A stretch of DNA of 64,000 bases from DATKPA01 sp051955985. Its GTDB lineage: Bacteria > Planctomycetota > Phycisphaerae > WQYP01. The stretch is from assembly GCA_051955985.1 (NCBI GenBank), contig JBQCGD010000027.1:1-64000 (forward strand), written 5' to 3'. Below the pieces are notes generated by a model. The model was not told where the DNA came from and did not search any database. It worked only from the letters and a program-made list of their open reading frames with translations. Numbering within the stretch: the stretch's first letter is position 1; every line of letters starts with the position of its first letter. Both the position numbers and the translations under genes were made by a program. Shown here piece by piece: positions 27,326-34,840 of this stretch.

Positions 27326-28963
27326 TTAGTGGGCGAAGTGGCGTTGGCCGGTGGTGACGAGTGCAATGTTGTGGCGGTTGCAGAGGTCGATGGTCTCCTG
27401 GTCTTTCTTCGAGCCGCCCGGGTGGATGATCGCGGTGATGCCGGCGTTGATGAGGAGTTCGGGGGCGTCGGGGAAGGGGAAGAAGGCGTCGGAGCCGGCA
27501 ACCGAGCCGCGGAGTTTTTCGGCGTGGCCGTTTTTGTTGGCCAGCTCGATGGCGATCTTGGCGGACATGGGGCGCGACATCTGGCCGGCGCCGGCGGCCA
27601 GGAGCTGGCCGTTGTTGGCGATGGCGATGGCGTTGGATTTGACGTGCTTGGTGGCGAGCCAGATGAAGGCGAGGTCCGTCCACTGGTCTTCGGTGGGTTT
27701 GCGGACGCTGGTGACGGTGCAGGCGTTGCGGTCGAAACCGGCGAGGTCGCGCTGCTGGACGAGGATGCCGCCGGTGACGGAGCGGTAATGGAGCTGCGAG
27801 TCGCGCGGGGCGTCGAGTGATCCGGTCGCAAGGATGCGGCAGTCTTTCCACCGCTCCTTGAGCATGTCGAGGGCGGGGGCGGAGTAGGCGGGGGCGATGA
27901 TCACTTCCAGGAAGCGTTTGCCGGAGACGATTTCTTCGGCGGTGCGTTCGTCGACTTCGCGGTTGAGAGCGACGATGCCGCCGAAGGCCGCGACGGGGTC
28001 GCCGGCGTAGGCTTTGTCGAAAGCTTCGGCCAACGTGTTGCCGATGGCGCAGCCGCAGGGATTCGTGTGCTTGATGACGGCGGCGGCGGGTTGTGAGAAT
28101 TCGCGCACGAGTTCGATGGCGGCGTCGGCGTCGAGGATGTTGATGTAGGAGAGGGCTTTGCCGTGGAGCTGCTTCGCGGTGGCGATGCCGGGTTCTTTGT
28201 TGTCGGGGTTGATGTAGAAGGCGCCGAGCTGGTGGGGATTTTCTCCGTAGCGGAGGACTTCGGCGCGCTTGAGGCGCGGGGTGAGGGCGGGGAGGAAGCC
28301 GGCCTGTTCGGCGTTTTTTTCGGGGTCGTTTTTGAAATATTGCGCCGCGAGGTACGGGTAGATGGCCGCGTCGTACTGGGCGGTGCGGGTGTAGGCCCAC
28401 ATGGCGAGGTCGAGGCGGAATTTGTAGGGAGTCTGGCCCTGGTTGTTCCGCATGTGCTTGAGGACTTTTTCGTATTGGATGGGGTCGGTGACGACGACGA
28501 TGGAGCGGTGATTTTTGGAGGCGGAGCGGATCATGGCGGGGCCGCCGATGTCGATGTTTTCTATCGCCTCTTCGAAGGTGCAGTTGGGTTTGGCGATGGT
28601 TTGTTCGAAGGGGTAGAGGTTGACGCAGACGAGGTCGATGGGCTGGATGTTGTGCTGTTTCATGGAGGCAAGGTGGTCGGGGTTGTCGCGGAGGGCGAGG
28701 AAGCCGCCGTGGACGAGGGGGTGGAGTGTTTTGACGCGGCCGTCCATCATTTCGGGGAAGCCGGTGACGTCGGAAATGTCCGCGACCTTGAGACCTGCGT
28801 CGCGGAGGGCCTTGGCGGTGCCGCCGGTGGAGATGAGTTCGACGTTGAATTCGGCCTGGAGGGCCCGGGCGAAATCGACGATGCCGGTCTTGTCGGAGAC
28901 GGAGATCAGGGCGCGGCGGACGGGGACGAGGTCAGGGGTCGTCGATTGCGTCGGGGTATGCAT
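27326..28963 (-). CDS. purH: Bifunctional AICAR formyltransferase/IMP cyclohydrolase
   Basis: 545 residues; the last two steps of de novo purine synthesis. The N-terminal MGS-like cyclohydrolase domain has ALISVSDKTGIVDFARAL, ELISTGGTAKALRDAGLKV and GRVKTLHPLVHGG. The C-terminal transformylase domain has VIKHTNPCGCAIGNTLAEAF and ends QRHFAH, close to the family's usual end. Start 28963 (MHTPTQSTTPD) is chosen because AAGGA lies 6 bases upstream; an earlier in-frame start lacks one. It stands alone and is divergent from tRNA-Tyr, with two strong palindromes between them. Confidence 0.96.
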   Translation of the reverse strand: MHTPTQSTTPDLVPVRRALISVSDKTGIVDFARALQAEFNVELISTGGTAKALRDAGLKVADISDVTGFPEMMDGRVKTLHPLVHGGFLALRDNPDHLASMKQHNIQPIDLVCVNLYPFEQTIAKPNCTFEEAIENIDIGGPAMIRSASKNHRSIVVVTDPIQYEKVLKHMRNNQGQTPYKFRLDLAMWAYTRTAQYDAAIYPYLAAQYFKNDPEKNAEQAGFLPALTPRLKRAEVLRYGENPHQLGAFYINPDNKEPGIATAKQLHGKALSYINILDADAAIELVREFSQPAAAVIKHTNPCGCAIGNTLAEAFDKAYAGDPVAAFGGIVALNREVDERTAEEIVSGKRFLEVIIAPAYSAPALDMLKERWKDCRILATGSLDAPRDSQLHYRSVTGGILVQQRDLAGFDRNACTVTSVRKPTEDQWTDLAFIWLATKHVKSNAIAIANNGQLLAAGAGQMSRPMSAKIAIELANKNGHAEKLRGSVAGSDAFFPFPDAPELLINAGITAIIHPGGSKKDQETIDLCNRHNIALVTTGQRHFAH

Positions 28964-29068
28964 GGCAAGTCCTTTTGACTGTTTTTTGGAAAGTCCAGCA
29001 GGATAATCCGCAGCGCCCGCACGGTCCAGAGACCCCCTTCCCAAACAACCCAAATCCACGAATCCCTA

Positions 29069-29086
29069 CTATTCCTATAGGAATAG
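29069..29086. promoter_or_regulatory. Perfect 18-bp palindrome between purH and tRNA-Tyr
   Basis: CTATTCCTATAGGAATAG is exactly self-complementary and A/T-rich within a GC-rich spacer, 106 bases upstream of the purH start. A dimeric repressor site is plausible; no regulator gene is nearby. Confidence 0.45.
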
Positions 29087-29090
29087 GGAG

Positions 29091-29126
29091 GAGACCGCCA
29101 ATGACGTACCCACACTTGGCGGTCTC
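29091..29126. promoter_or_regulatory. Strong 11-bp hairpin between purH and tRNA-Tyr
   Basis: GAGACCGCCAA / TTGGCGGTCTC with a 14-base loop, 5 bases after the 18-bp palindrome. It has no T run in either direction, so it is not a simple terminator. In the purH direction it would precede or form the start of a leader. Not a purine riboswitch by any motif I can see. Confidence 0.45.
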
Positions 29127-29238
29127 CCCCTGGCGCTATCAAAAACGCACCTCCCGCCCCCCTTCACGAATCCTCCCTCCCCGAAGAGTTGGAAAAAAAA
29201 TCCCCTGCTGGTAAGATGTGCGACTCGAATTCCCCTTT

Positions 29239-29322
29239 GGGTGTGTGCCTGAGCGGCCAAAAGGGACGGGCTGTAAACCCGTTGGCTTCACGCCTACGCA
29301 GGTTCGAATCCTGCCGCACCCA
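29239..29322 (+). tRNA. tRNA-Tyr (GTA)
   Basis: 84 bases with a long variable arm as expected for tRNA-Tyr. Acceptor GGGTGTG pairs with CGCACCC (one G-T). The anticodon stem-loop is ACGGG-CTGTAAA-CCCGT with anticodon GTA. The T arm is GCAGG-TTCGAAT-CCTGC. Discriminator A; CCA is not encoded. A terminator follows directly. Confidence 0.95.
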
Positions 29323-29325
29323 CTG

Positions 29326-29363
29326 AGCTCCGCGGCTCGTAAGAGCTGGTTGGGGCTTTTTTT
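29326..29363 (+). terminator. Terminator of tRNA-Tyr
   Basis: AGCTCC pairs with GGGGCT (one T-G pair) enclosing a GCTC/GAGC inner stem, followed by TTTTTT, 3 bases after the tRNA. Confidence 0.8.
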
Positions 29364-29386
29364 ATGCGCTTCGCCGGATCACCTCG

Positions 29387-29863
29387 CTACAACTGACCCG
29401 CGAGTTGCCGGGCGTAGAGGATGTAATCGGTGCTAGCGGGCGTGGCGCCCGCGTTCTTCATGGCCGTGGCAAGCTGGCCGCGGTGATACGTCGAGTGATT
29501 GACCAAGTGGATGAGGATGTCGCAGAGGGGGGTTTCAAAGACGCGGCGGGTCTGGTTTGCGTAGCGGATGATGCGGTCGAAATCTGCGGCGGGGTCAGCT
29601 GTCACGGAGAGCATCTCCTTGTCGGCGGCCGCGAGGAGGGTTTGGGCGGTGGGCACGGGGTGGATCGGCCAGAGGTTGCGCGTGACGGTCTCCTCTCCGC
29701 GGATACGGGCGGTCCAGACCTGCTTGGCGGCGACGAGATGGCCAAGCAGGTGCAGGACACGATCGTCCGTGGCGGCCGGATTGTTGGGAGATGTCAGGGC
29801 TTTAAAAAGTTCGCCGTTGGCCCAGGCATCGTATTGGGCGAGCGTGTGGAAGTAATTTTGCAT
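29387..29863 (-). CDS. DinB-like four-helix protein
   Basis: 158 residues. The fold is recognisable from YDAWANGELFKAL at the start, HLLGHLVAAKQVWTARI in the second helix and LIHLVNHSTYHRGQLATAM in the last. The three histidines (near residues 42, 127 and 131) form the metal site of the DinB/YfiT superfamily. Many family members are metal-dependent transferases using small thiols, but no substrate can be assigned. The gene is divergent from the PAP2 phosphatase and convergent with tRNA-Tyr. Confidence 0.85.
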   Translation of the reverse strand: MQNYFHTLAQYDAWANGELFKALTSPNNPAATDDRVLHLLGHLVAAKQVWTARIRGEETVTRNLWPIHPVPTAQTLLAAADKEMLSVTADPAADFDRIIRYANQTRRVFETPLCDILIHLVNHSTYHRGQLATAMKNAGATPASTDYILYARQLAGQL

Positions 29864-29926
29864 CAGAAGCTCCTGAATTGTTACGGAGTATGGTACCAGC
29901 CGGCTGGCGAGTATGATGCACCGTCC

Positions 29927-30709
29927 ATGACTTTAACGGAACCACAACTTGGCCAGGGGGTGCGCGGTCGGACGGGCGCATGGGTCGGCCTCTGGATCGC
30001 CCTGGTGGTGGTGCAGGCGGTTCTGCTTTGGAACAATGCGGCGCTGGATTCGCTGGCCTGGCGGTCGACGCGGTGGTTCACGGGGGACCAGGATGCGTAC
30101 AAGTGGGCGAAGTTCAAAGAGGCGCATGCGGGCGAGCCCAACGCGCCCTTCTGGGAGCGGGTGGATCCGCCTTTCACGCGCGAGGTGAAGGGGGTGGTGC
30201 AGGCGCGGTTTTATAACCGGACGGAGAAGTGGTGGCGGCTGTTTCGGGACCTGGGGGAGCCGGAGCTGACGGTGGTGCTGCTGGCGACGGTGATTTTGCT
30301 GGATCGGCGGCGGTGGAAGGCGGGGGTGATGCTGCTGGCGGGGACGGGTGCGGCGGGGTTGCTGGGGGCGTTGATACGGATGACGGGTGGGCGGTATCGG
30401 CCGATCGAAACGGGCGGGGCCAATACGTGGTCGTTTTTGCGCGGGTTTCATGAGGGACGGGATTTGTCGTGGCCATCGGGACATTCGACGCTGGCGTTTG
30501 CGACGGCGGCGGTGCTGACGTATTTGTGTCCGCGGGGGCGGTGGTTGTTTATCGTGCTGGCGGGCGGGTGTGCGGTGGCGCGGGTGGTGATGCAGGCGCA
30601 CTTCTGGAGCGATGCGATTTTCGGGAGCGTGCTGGGCTGGACGGTGGGATGGTGGGTGACGGTGCGGCTGGATCGGGTGATTCCCGCTATCGGCGAGAAG
30701 AGAACGTAA
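29927..30709 (+). CDS. PAP2-family membrane phosphatase
   Basis: 260-residue integral membrane protein. The three phosphatase motifs are present: RMTGGRYRP (KxxxxxxRP-like, with Arg in place of Lys), WPSGHSTLAFA and ARVVMQAHFWSDAIFG (R...H...D). Helices surround them, starting WVGLWIALVVVQAVLLW. Such enzymes dephosphorylate undecaprenyl diphosphate, phosphatidic acid or phosphatidylglycerophosphate. Start 29927 (MTLTEPQLGQG) is the only ATG that places the first helix normally; no strong ribosome binding site is visible. A word-like DNA repeat begins two bases after the stop. Confidence 0.85.
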   Translation: MTLTEPQLGQGVRGRTGAWVGLWIALVVVQAVLLWNNAALDSLAWRSTRWFTGDQDAYKWAKFKEAHAGEPNAPFWERVDPPFTREVKGVVQARFYNRTEKWWRLFRDLGEPELTVVLLATVILLDRRRWKAGVMLLAGTGAAGLLGALIRMTGGRYRPIETGGANTWSFLRGFHEGRDLSWPSGHSTLAFATAAVLTYLCPRGRWLFIVLAGGCAVARVVMQAHFWSDAIFGSVLGWTVGWWVTVRLDRVIPAIGEKRT

Positions 30710-30710
30710 A

Positions 30711-30745
30711 CACGAAGAGCACGAAGGCACGAAGGACACCGAAGG
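30711..30745. repeat. Word-like repeat (CACGAAGAGCACGAAGGCAC)
   Basis: Four imperfect copies of ACGAAGRC directly after the PAP2 stop codon. It is the reverse complement of the CTTCGTG/CTTTCGTG word family at 9071-9099. In other frames such repeats produce spurious peptide tails of the NTKSTK type. Confidence 0.65.
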
Positions 30746-30769
30746 GATTTCTCTGACGAGGTTTCCGCC

Positions 30770-31089
30770 TTATTGCACGCGCACTATCGCGGCGCGTGGG
30801 AGATTTGATAGTGCGTTGAGGATGGAGGGGATGAGAGGTTCGATGTGCTCGAGTGCGTTGCTTTGCGCTGTGATGATGAGGACGGAACAGGGGAGGGCGG
30901 CAAGATTCTGTTGATATTGGATGCCGCTGTCCATGGTGATAAGCGCAGCAAACCCAGACGAGGCGGCGAGGGCGAGGAGTTGCCGTTGGAAATGCCGCGC
31001 CATCCCATAAATTGGGCAGTGTAGACGTCATGGCCGGGAAGTCGCAGGCGGAGTTCGTGGGGCAGGTTTTCGTCGAGGAGGAGTTTCAT
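30770..31089 (-). pseudogene. DUF5615 PIN-like toxin gene, frameshifted
   Basis: The frame from 31089 gives MKLLLDENLPHELRLRLPGH, then DVYTAQFMGWRGISNGN, a typical DUF5615 N terminus with the acidic D6-E7 pair. After about base 31005 family similarity jumps to another frame: LLALAASSGFAALITMD, then SGIQYQQNLAALP and a normal end. One missing base in the codon after ISNG explains the shift. The start overlaps the DUF433 stop (ATGA), the usual antitoxin-toxin arrangement. Either the toxin has been inactivated or the sequence has a single-base error; the rest of the second half looks intact, which suggests the change is recent. Confidence 0.8.
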
Positions 31090-31310
31090 GCGGTGGCATT
31101 GCGGGCGAGGGAGACAGATTCGCCTTCGAGTTCGGCGAGGAGTTGTTCAATTTGTGCGCGTTCGACGGTGGGAAACTGCTCGATGAATTCGTCGATGGTG
31201 TAGTCGAGTTTGAGGTGGTCAAAGAAGGATTTAATGGGGACGCGCGTGCCGGCGAAGCAGGGAGTTCCGCCGAGGATTTCGGGATCAACTTTGATGACGG
31301 ATTGCGACAT
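31086..31310 (-). CDS. DUF433 antitoxin-like protein
   Basis: 74 residues. MSQSVIKVDPEILGGTPCFA, then GTRVPIKSFFDHL, is the standard DUF433 opening, followed by a predicted winged-helix/HTH region (TIDEFIEQFPTVERAQIEQLL). DUF433 proteins pair with DUF5615 PIN-like toxins as type II toxin-antitoxin modules. The start at 31310 follows the family; a much longer upstream open frame is not protein-like. Its stop overlaps the start of the broken toxin gene. Confidence 0.88.
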   Translation of the reverse strand: MSQSVIKVDPEILGGTPCFAGTRVPIKSFFDHLKLDYTIDEFIEQFPTVERAQIEQLLAELEGESVSLARNATA

Positions 31311-31350
31311 GGCATGCTCCGTGTGAGACAACGTATTGTAGCATATTGGA

Positions 31351-32670
31351 TCAGGCGGGATTTTGTTTGTCGGTGCTGGGGGGTTGGACGGGGAAGCCGC
31401 CGGCTTGGAGGGCGTTGCCGGGCGGCACGATTTTTCTGCGGGCGGCGATGGCCCAGAAGGTGACGAGGAGGGAGAGGGCGGCGGAGAAGAAGTAGGGGGC
31501 GGCCCCTTCGTAGGAGGTGTTGAACCAGGCGTAGGCGTAGAGTGCTCCGGCGACGAGCGGGCCGATGCCGCGGGCGAGGGAGGCCATGCCCTGGAAGGCG
31601 CCGAGGACTTCACCTTGTTCCTTGTTGGAGGCGTGGCGGGAGACGAGGGCCTGGATGGAAGGGTTGAAGAGGGAGGAGCCGAAGGCGAGGAAGGCGGAGC
31701 CGACGATGAAGCCGGTCCAGGGGCCGGTGATGATGCCGGCGAGTGCGACGATGGTGAGGCCGATGGCAATGAGGAAGGGACCGAGGATGACGAGTGTGGC
31801 TTCACCAAGGGCTTTGGTGAGGCGGCCGATCATGCCGCCCTGGACGAAGGCGATGATGATGCCGATGCCGCCGAAGAGGTAGCCGCAGGCGCCGGAGGCA
31901 TCCTGGGCGGAGAGTTTGGCGCGGGACTGGATGATGAGGGAGAAGGTCTGCTCCATGCCGGCGAAGGCGAAGCCGTTGACGAAGGACATGAGGATGAGCA
32001 TGCCGATGACGGGGCGGGTGAGGGCGTGGAAGATGGTGGCGGCGTCGTAGCGCCGGAGGCCTTCGACGACGTCGCCGGGGTGGTGGGATTCGGGGAGGGT
32101 GAAGATGGTGAGGGTGAGTGCGGTGGCGGAGAAGAGTGCGGCGGTGAGGGGGACGTAGTGGAGGCCGAGGTGTTTGCCGACGATGCCGCCGATGACGGGT
32201 CCGAAGACGAAGCCGATGCCGAAGGCGGCGCCGATGAGGCCCATGCCTTTGGCGCGGTTTTCGGGGGTGGTGATGTCGGCGATGTAGGCGGAGGCGATCG
32301 AGATGTTTCCGCCGGAGATGCCGTCGAGGACCCGGGAGAAGTAGAGGAGGAAGATGGCGAGTGCGCCGGAGCCGGAGCCGTCGGGGGTGGCGAGGAAGTG
32401 AGCGCCGAAGAGGAGGAGGAATCCGGCGAGGGTGCCGATCTGGGAGAGGATGAGAACGGGCCGGCGGCCGGCGCGGTCCGACCATTTGCCGAGGATGGGG
32501 GCGAAGATGAACTGGAAGATGGAGTAGGCGGGGCCGATGAGGGTGAGGAGGAAGACGTTATGGATGCCGAAGGTTTCGCCGTAGTACTGCTGGTTGGGCA
32601 GGAGGATGCCGAAGCCGACGAGATCGATGAAGACGATGAGGAAGATGGTGAGGAGCGAGGCTTTTTTCAT
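31351..32670 (-). CDS. MFS transporter, TetA/TCR-like
   Basis: 439 residues with about 12 membrane helices. The N terminus MKKASLLTIFLIVFIDLVGF, then GILLPNQQYYGE, and the loop 2-3 motif GKWSDRAGRRPVLILSQIG match the tetracycline-resistance-like MFS antiporter group. The second half has GGMIGRLTKALGEATLVILG. A proton-coupled drug or small-molecule exporter is likely, but family members also move other compounds. It lies 40 bases upstream of the DUF433/DUF5615 pair on the same strand and downstream of the protease gene with a 106-base gap. Confidence 0.88.
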   Translation of the reverse strand: MKKASLLTIFLIVFIDLVGFGILLPNQQYYGETFGIHNVFLLTLIGPAYSIFQFIFAPILGKWSDRAGRRPVLILSQIGTLAGFLLLFGAHFLATPDGSGSGALAIFLLYFSRVLDGISGGNISIASAYIADITTPENRAKGMGLIGAAFGIGFVFGPVIGGIVGKHLGLHYVPLTAALFSATALTLTIFTLPESHHPGDVVEGLRRYDAATIFHALTRPVIGMLILMSFVNGFAFAGMEQTFSLIIQSRAKLSAQDASGACGYLFGGIGIIIAFVQGGMIGRLTKALGEATLVILGPFLIAIGLTIVALAGIITGPWTGFIVGSAFLAFGSSLFNPSIQALVSRHASNKEQGEVLGAFQGMASLARGIGPLVAGALYAYAWFNTSYEGAAPYFFSAALSLLVTFWAIAARRKIVPPGNALQAGGFPVQPPSTDKQNPA

Positions 32671-32776
32671 GAGTTATGCGTCCACTTTGAGGAAGTGGGG
32701 TAGTTTAGGGGGAGTGAGCGCGCGGTGGAAGGGGACGGGGGCGCCGGATTCGAGAAAGGCGGGAGAAAAGTGAAGA

Positions 32777-33931
32777 TTATTCCGCAGGCAATGCGGCGGC
32801 GTGCAGGGTGATTTTCCGGGTTTTGCCGTTGTGCCAGAGCGTCACTGTTACGGAGTCACCCGGACGAAGTGCATCCATTGCGGCGAAGACATCCTTGGTG
32901 CTGGCGATGGGCTGATCGTCAACGCGGACGATGACATCGCCGAGCACCGCGTCTCCGTTCATGTCCTGCGACAGCCCGGTGAGGCCGGCCTTGTCTGCGG
33001 GGGAGCGCGGTTCGACCTGGCCGATCGCGAGCCCCTTGAGGTGGAGCGGGGTAAGGAGGCGCTCGGACTGAAGGTCGTCGAACCGGACGCCGATGCGGCC
33101 GCGGGTGTAGTGGCCGGTGGAAATGATTTCGGGGATGACGCGGTTGGCGGTGTCGACGGGAATCGTAAAGCCGATGCCGGCCCAGGTACCGGAGGGGGAA
33201 TAAATGGCGGTGTTCACGCCGATGAGGCGGCCGGCAGAATCGAGGAGGGGCCCGCCGGAATTGCCCGGGTTGATGGCGGCATCGGTCTGGATGACGTTTT
33301 CGATGGGGCGCCCGGATTCGCCGCTGATCGTGCGTTTGAGTGCGGAGATGACGCCCGTGGTGAGGGTCTGGTCGAGGCCGAAGGGGTTGCCGATGGCGAA
33401 GACGGACTGGCCCACCTGCAGGTCATGCGAAGTGCCGAGGGGCAGGGGGATGAGGCGGACGGTCGCGGGCACGTTGATTTTGAGGACGGCGAGGTCGTGG
33501 TCGGGCGAGTAACCGACGACCTTGGCGGCGTAGGAGGATTGGTCGTAGAGGATGACCTGGGCCGAGGAGGCGTTCTGAATGACATGGAGATTGGTGACGA
33601 TGTGGCCTTCTTCATCCCAGACGAAGCCGGAGCCGGAGCCCTGCGGGACTTCCGTGCTGGTGTGGAAGAGCGGGTTGTATTCGCGCGTGTTGGTGGTGAT
33701 GAACGCGACGGAGGGGGAGGCGTGTTTGAAGATCTCGATGGTGGTTTTTTCGGCGGCCATGAGGTCGCCGCGCGGGGTGATCGGCCGAGGGGTTCCGGAA
33801 GGGGCGAAGAGCCAGGAGTGAATCAGCGGCCAGGCGTACATGACGAGCACGCAGGCAAGCAGCACCGTGAGGATGAGCATCAGCCGGCCGAGGCGGCGGA
33901 CGAAGTGGATGTCGGAATTCAGGTTGGTCAT
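32777..33931 (-). CDS. HtrA/DegP-type trypsin-like serine protease with one PDZ domain
   Basis: 384 residues. Start 33931 (MTNLNSDIHFVRR) gives one N-terminal helix (LMLILTVLLACVLVMYAW), so it is tethered to the membrane facing the periplasm. The trypsin-like domain has a full triad: H116 (TNLHVIQN), D146 (SPDHDLAVLK) and S225 (NPGNSGGPLL). A single PDZ domain follows (LAIGQVEPRSPADKAGL, GDVIVRVDDQPIAS). This is the DegS/HtrA-like layout for periplasmic quality control or stress signalling. It is divergent from the DUF1275 gene with an 82-base gap. Confidence 0.93.
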   Translation of the reverse strand: MTNLNSDIHFVRRLGRLMLILTVLLACVLVMYAWPLIHSWLFAPSGTPRPITPRGDLMAAEKTTIEIFKHASPSVAFITTNTREYNPLFHTSTEVPQGSGSGFVWDEEGHIVTNLHVIQNASSAQVILYDQSSYAAKVVGYSPDHDLAVLKINVPATVRLIPLPLGTSHDLQVGQSVFAIGNPFGLDQTLTTGVISALKRTISGESGRPIENVIQTDAAINPGNSGGPLLDSAGRLIGVNTAIYSPSGTWAGIGFTIPVDTANRVIPEIISTGHYTRGRIGVRFDDLQSERLLTPLHLKGLAIGQVEPRSPADKAGLTGLSQDMNGDAVLGDVIVRVDDQPIASTKDVFAAMDALRPGDSVTVTLWHNGKTRKITLHAAALPAE

Positions 33932-34013
33932 GGGGGCACGAGTGCAATTGGAAACACAAACGACCGCGGGAGCGCTATTGTATGGGAGATGCGTGCGGGA
34001 TGGGAGCTTACTC

Positions 34014-34796
34014 GTGGCGAGCAGGAAGCTGGCGAAGCTGGATGAAAATCTGCTGCTGGGCACCTCGTTGACATGGGTGGCCGGGTACGTGGATGCCGTG
34101 GGGTACCTGGTGCTGGCGAAGATTTATTCAGCAAACATGAGCGGGAACACGGTGGGATTGGGGATCAGGATCGCCGGTGCGGACTGGGCGGATGCGCTGA
34201 CGCGGCTGTTGCCGGCTCTTGCGTTCATGCCGGGGCTGCTGGTCGGCATGCTGATGGTGGAGTGGAGCAAGCGGCGGAAGGCGAGAGCGGCACTGGCGCC
34301 AGCGCTCCTTTTTGAGATGCTGCTGATTGGGGCGTTTATCCTCATCGGCGTGTGGATTCTGGGGAACCACGGGAAGCTGGAATCGCATGGGCGGGCGGCA
34401 TTCGTCGTGCTGATCGGGCTGGCCGGGGGGGCCATGGGGGTGCAGAATGGATCGCTGCATCATGTCGGGGCGCTGAAGAATGTCCATACCTACGTGACGG
34501 GGACGCTGCTGGCGGCGATGGATGCCGCATGTGCGATATTGCTGTGGGGGTACGATCGGCTCAAGACGGGGCGGCCGCGGCGGGTGCGGCGGGTGCTCCG
34601 GGTGCTGGGGCGGCAGAAGCGAGCGCGCGAAGCGGGGTTCGCGGGGATGTTGTGGTTTGGCTACCTTGGTGGAGGCATTTCGGGGGCGGTGCTGTTGCGG
34701 GTCATGGGGATTCTGGCATTGCTGGTAGCGATTGGGGTGATGGGTGTGATGGTGGGCGTGGATTGGATGTCGCCGGTGTGGGTGGAGGGGAAGTGA
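34014..34796 (+). CDS. DUF1275 (YoaK-like) membrane protein
   Basis: 260 residues, six or more membrane helices. Family hallmarks are AGYVDAVGYLVLAKIYSANM, then SGNTV, and GAMGVQNGSLHHVGALKNVH, then TYVTGT. GTG at 34014 is chosen because GGGAG lies 7 bases before it; upstream in-frame codons overlap the divergent protease promoter. The function of DUF1275 proteins is not established; a transporter-like role is assumed. The C terminus (AVLLRVMGILALLVAIG) ends in a last helix. Confidence 0.82.
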   Translation: MASRKLAKLDENLLLGTSLTWVAGYVDAVGYLVLAKIYSANMSGNTVGLGIRIAGADWADALTRLLPALAFMPGLLVGMLMVEWSKRRKARAALAPALLFEMLLIGAFILIGVWILGNHGKLESHGRAAFVVLIGLAGGAMGVQNGSLHHVGALKNVHTYVTGTLLAAMDAACAILLWGYDRLKTGRPRRVRRVLRVLGRQKRAREAGFAGMLWFGYLGGGISGAVLLRVMGILALLVAIGVMGVMVGVDWMSPVWVEGK

Positions 34797-34840
34797 AGCA
34801 CGGCCGGCGGGCGTCGCCGCGGGGCCTTTCCGCGTGCGCG

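Noticed and set aside
23949..28400. 1483-codon minus-strand frame
   Set aside because: Arg/His/Pro-rich shadow that crosses three recognised genes on both strands.
29091..29126. Terminator for purH or tRNA
   Set aside because: The stem is strong, but it precedes both genes and lacks a T run in either direction.
31363..32703. 446-codon plus-strand frame opposite the MFS transporter
   Set aside because: Composed almost only of Gly, Glu, Ala and Asp; it mirrors the codon bias of the real minus-strand gene.
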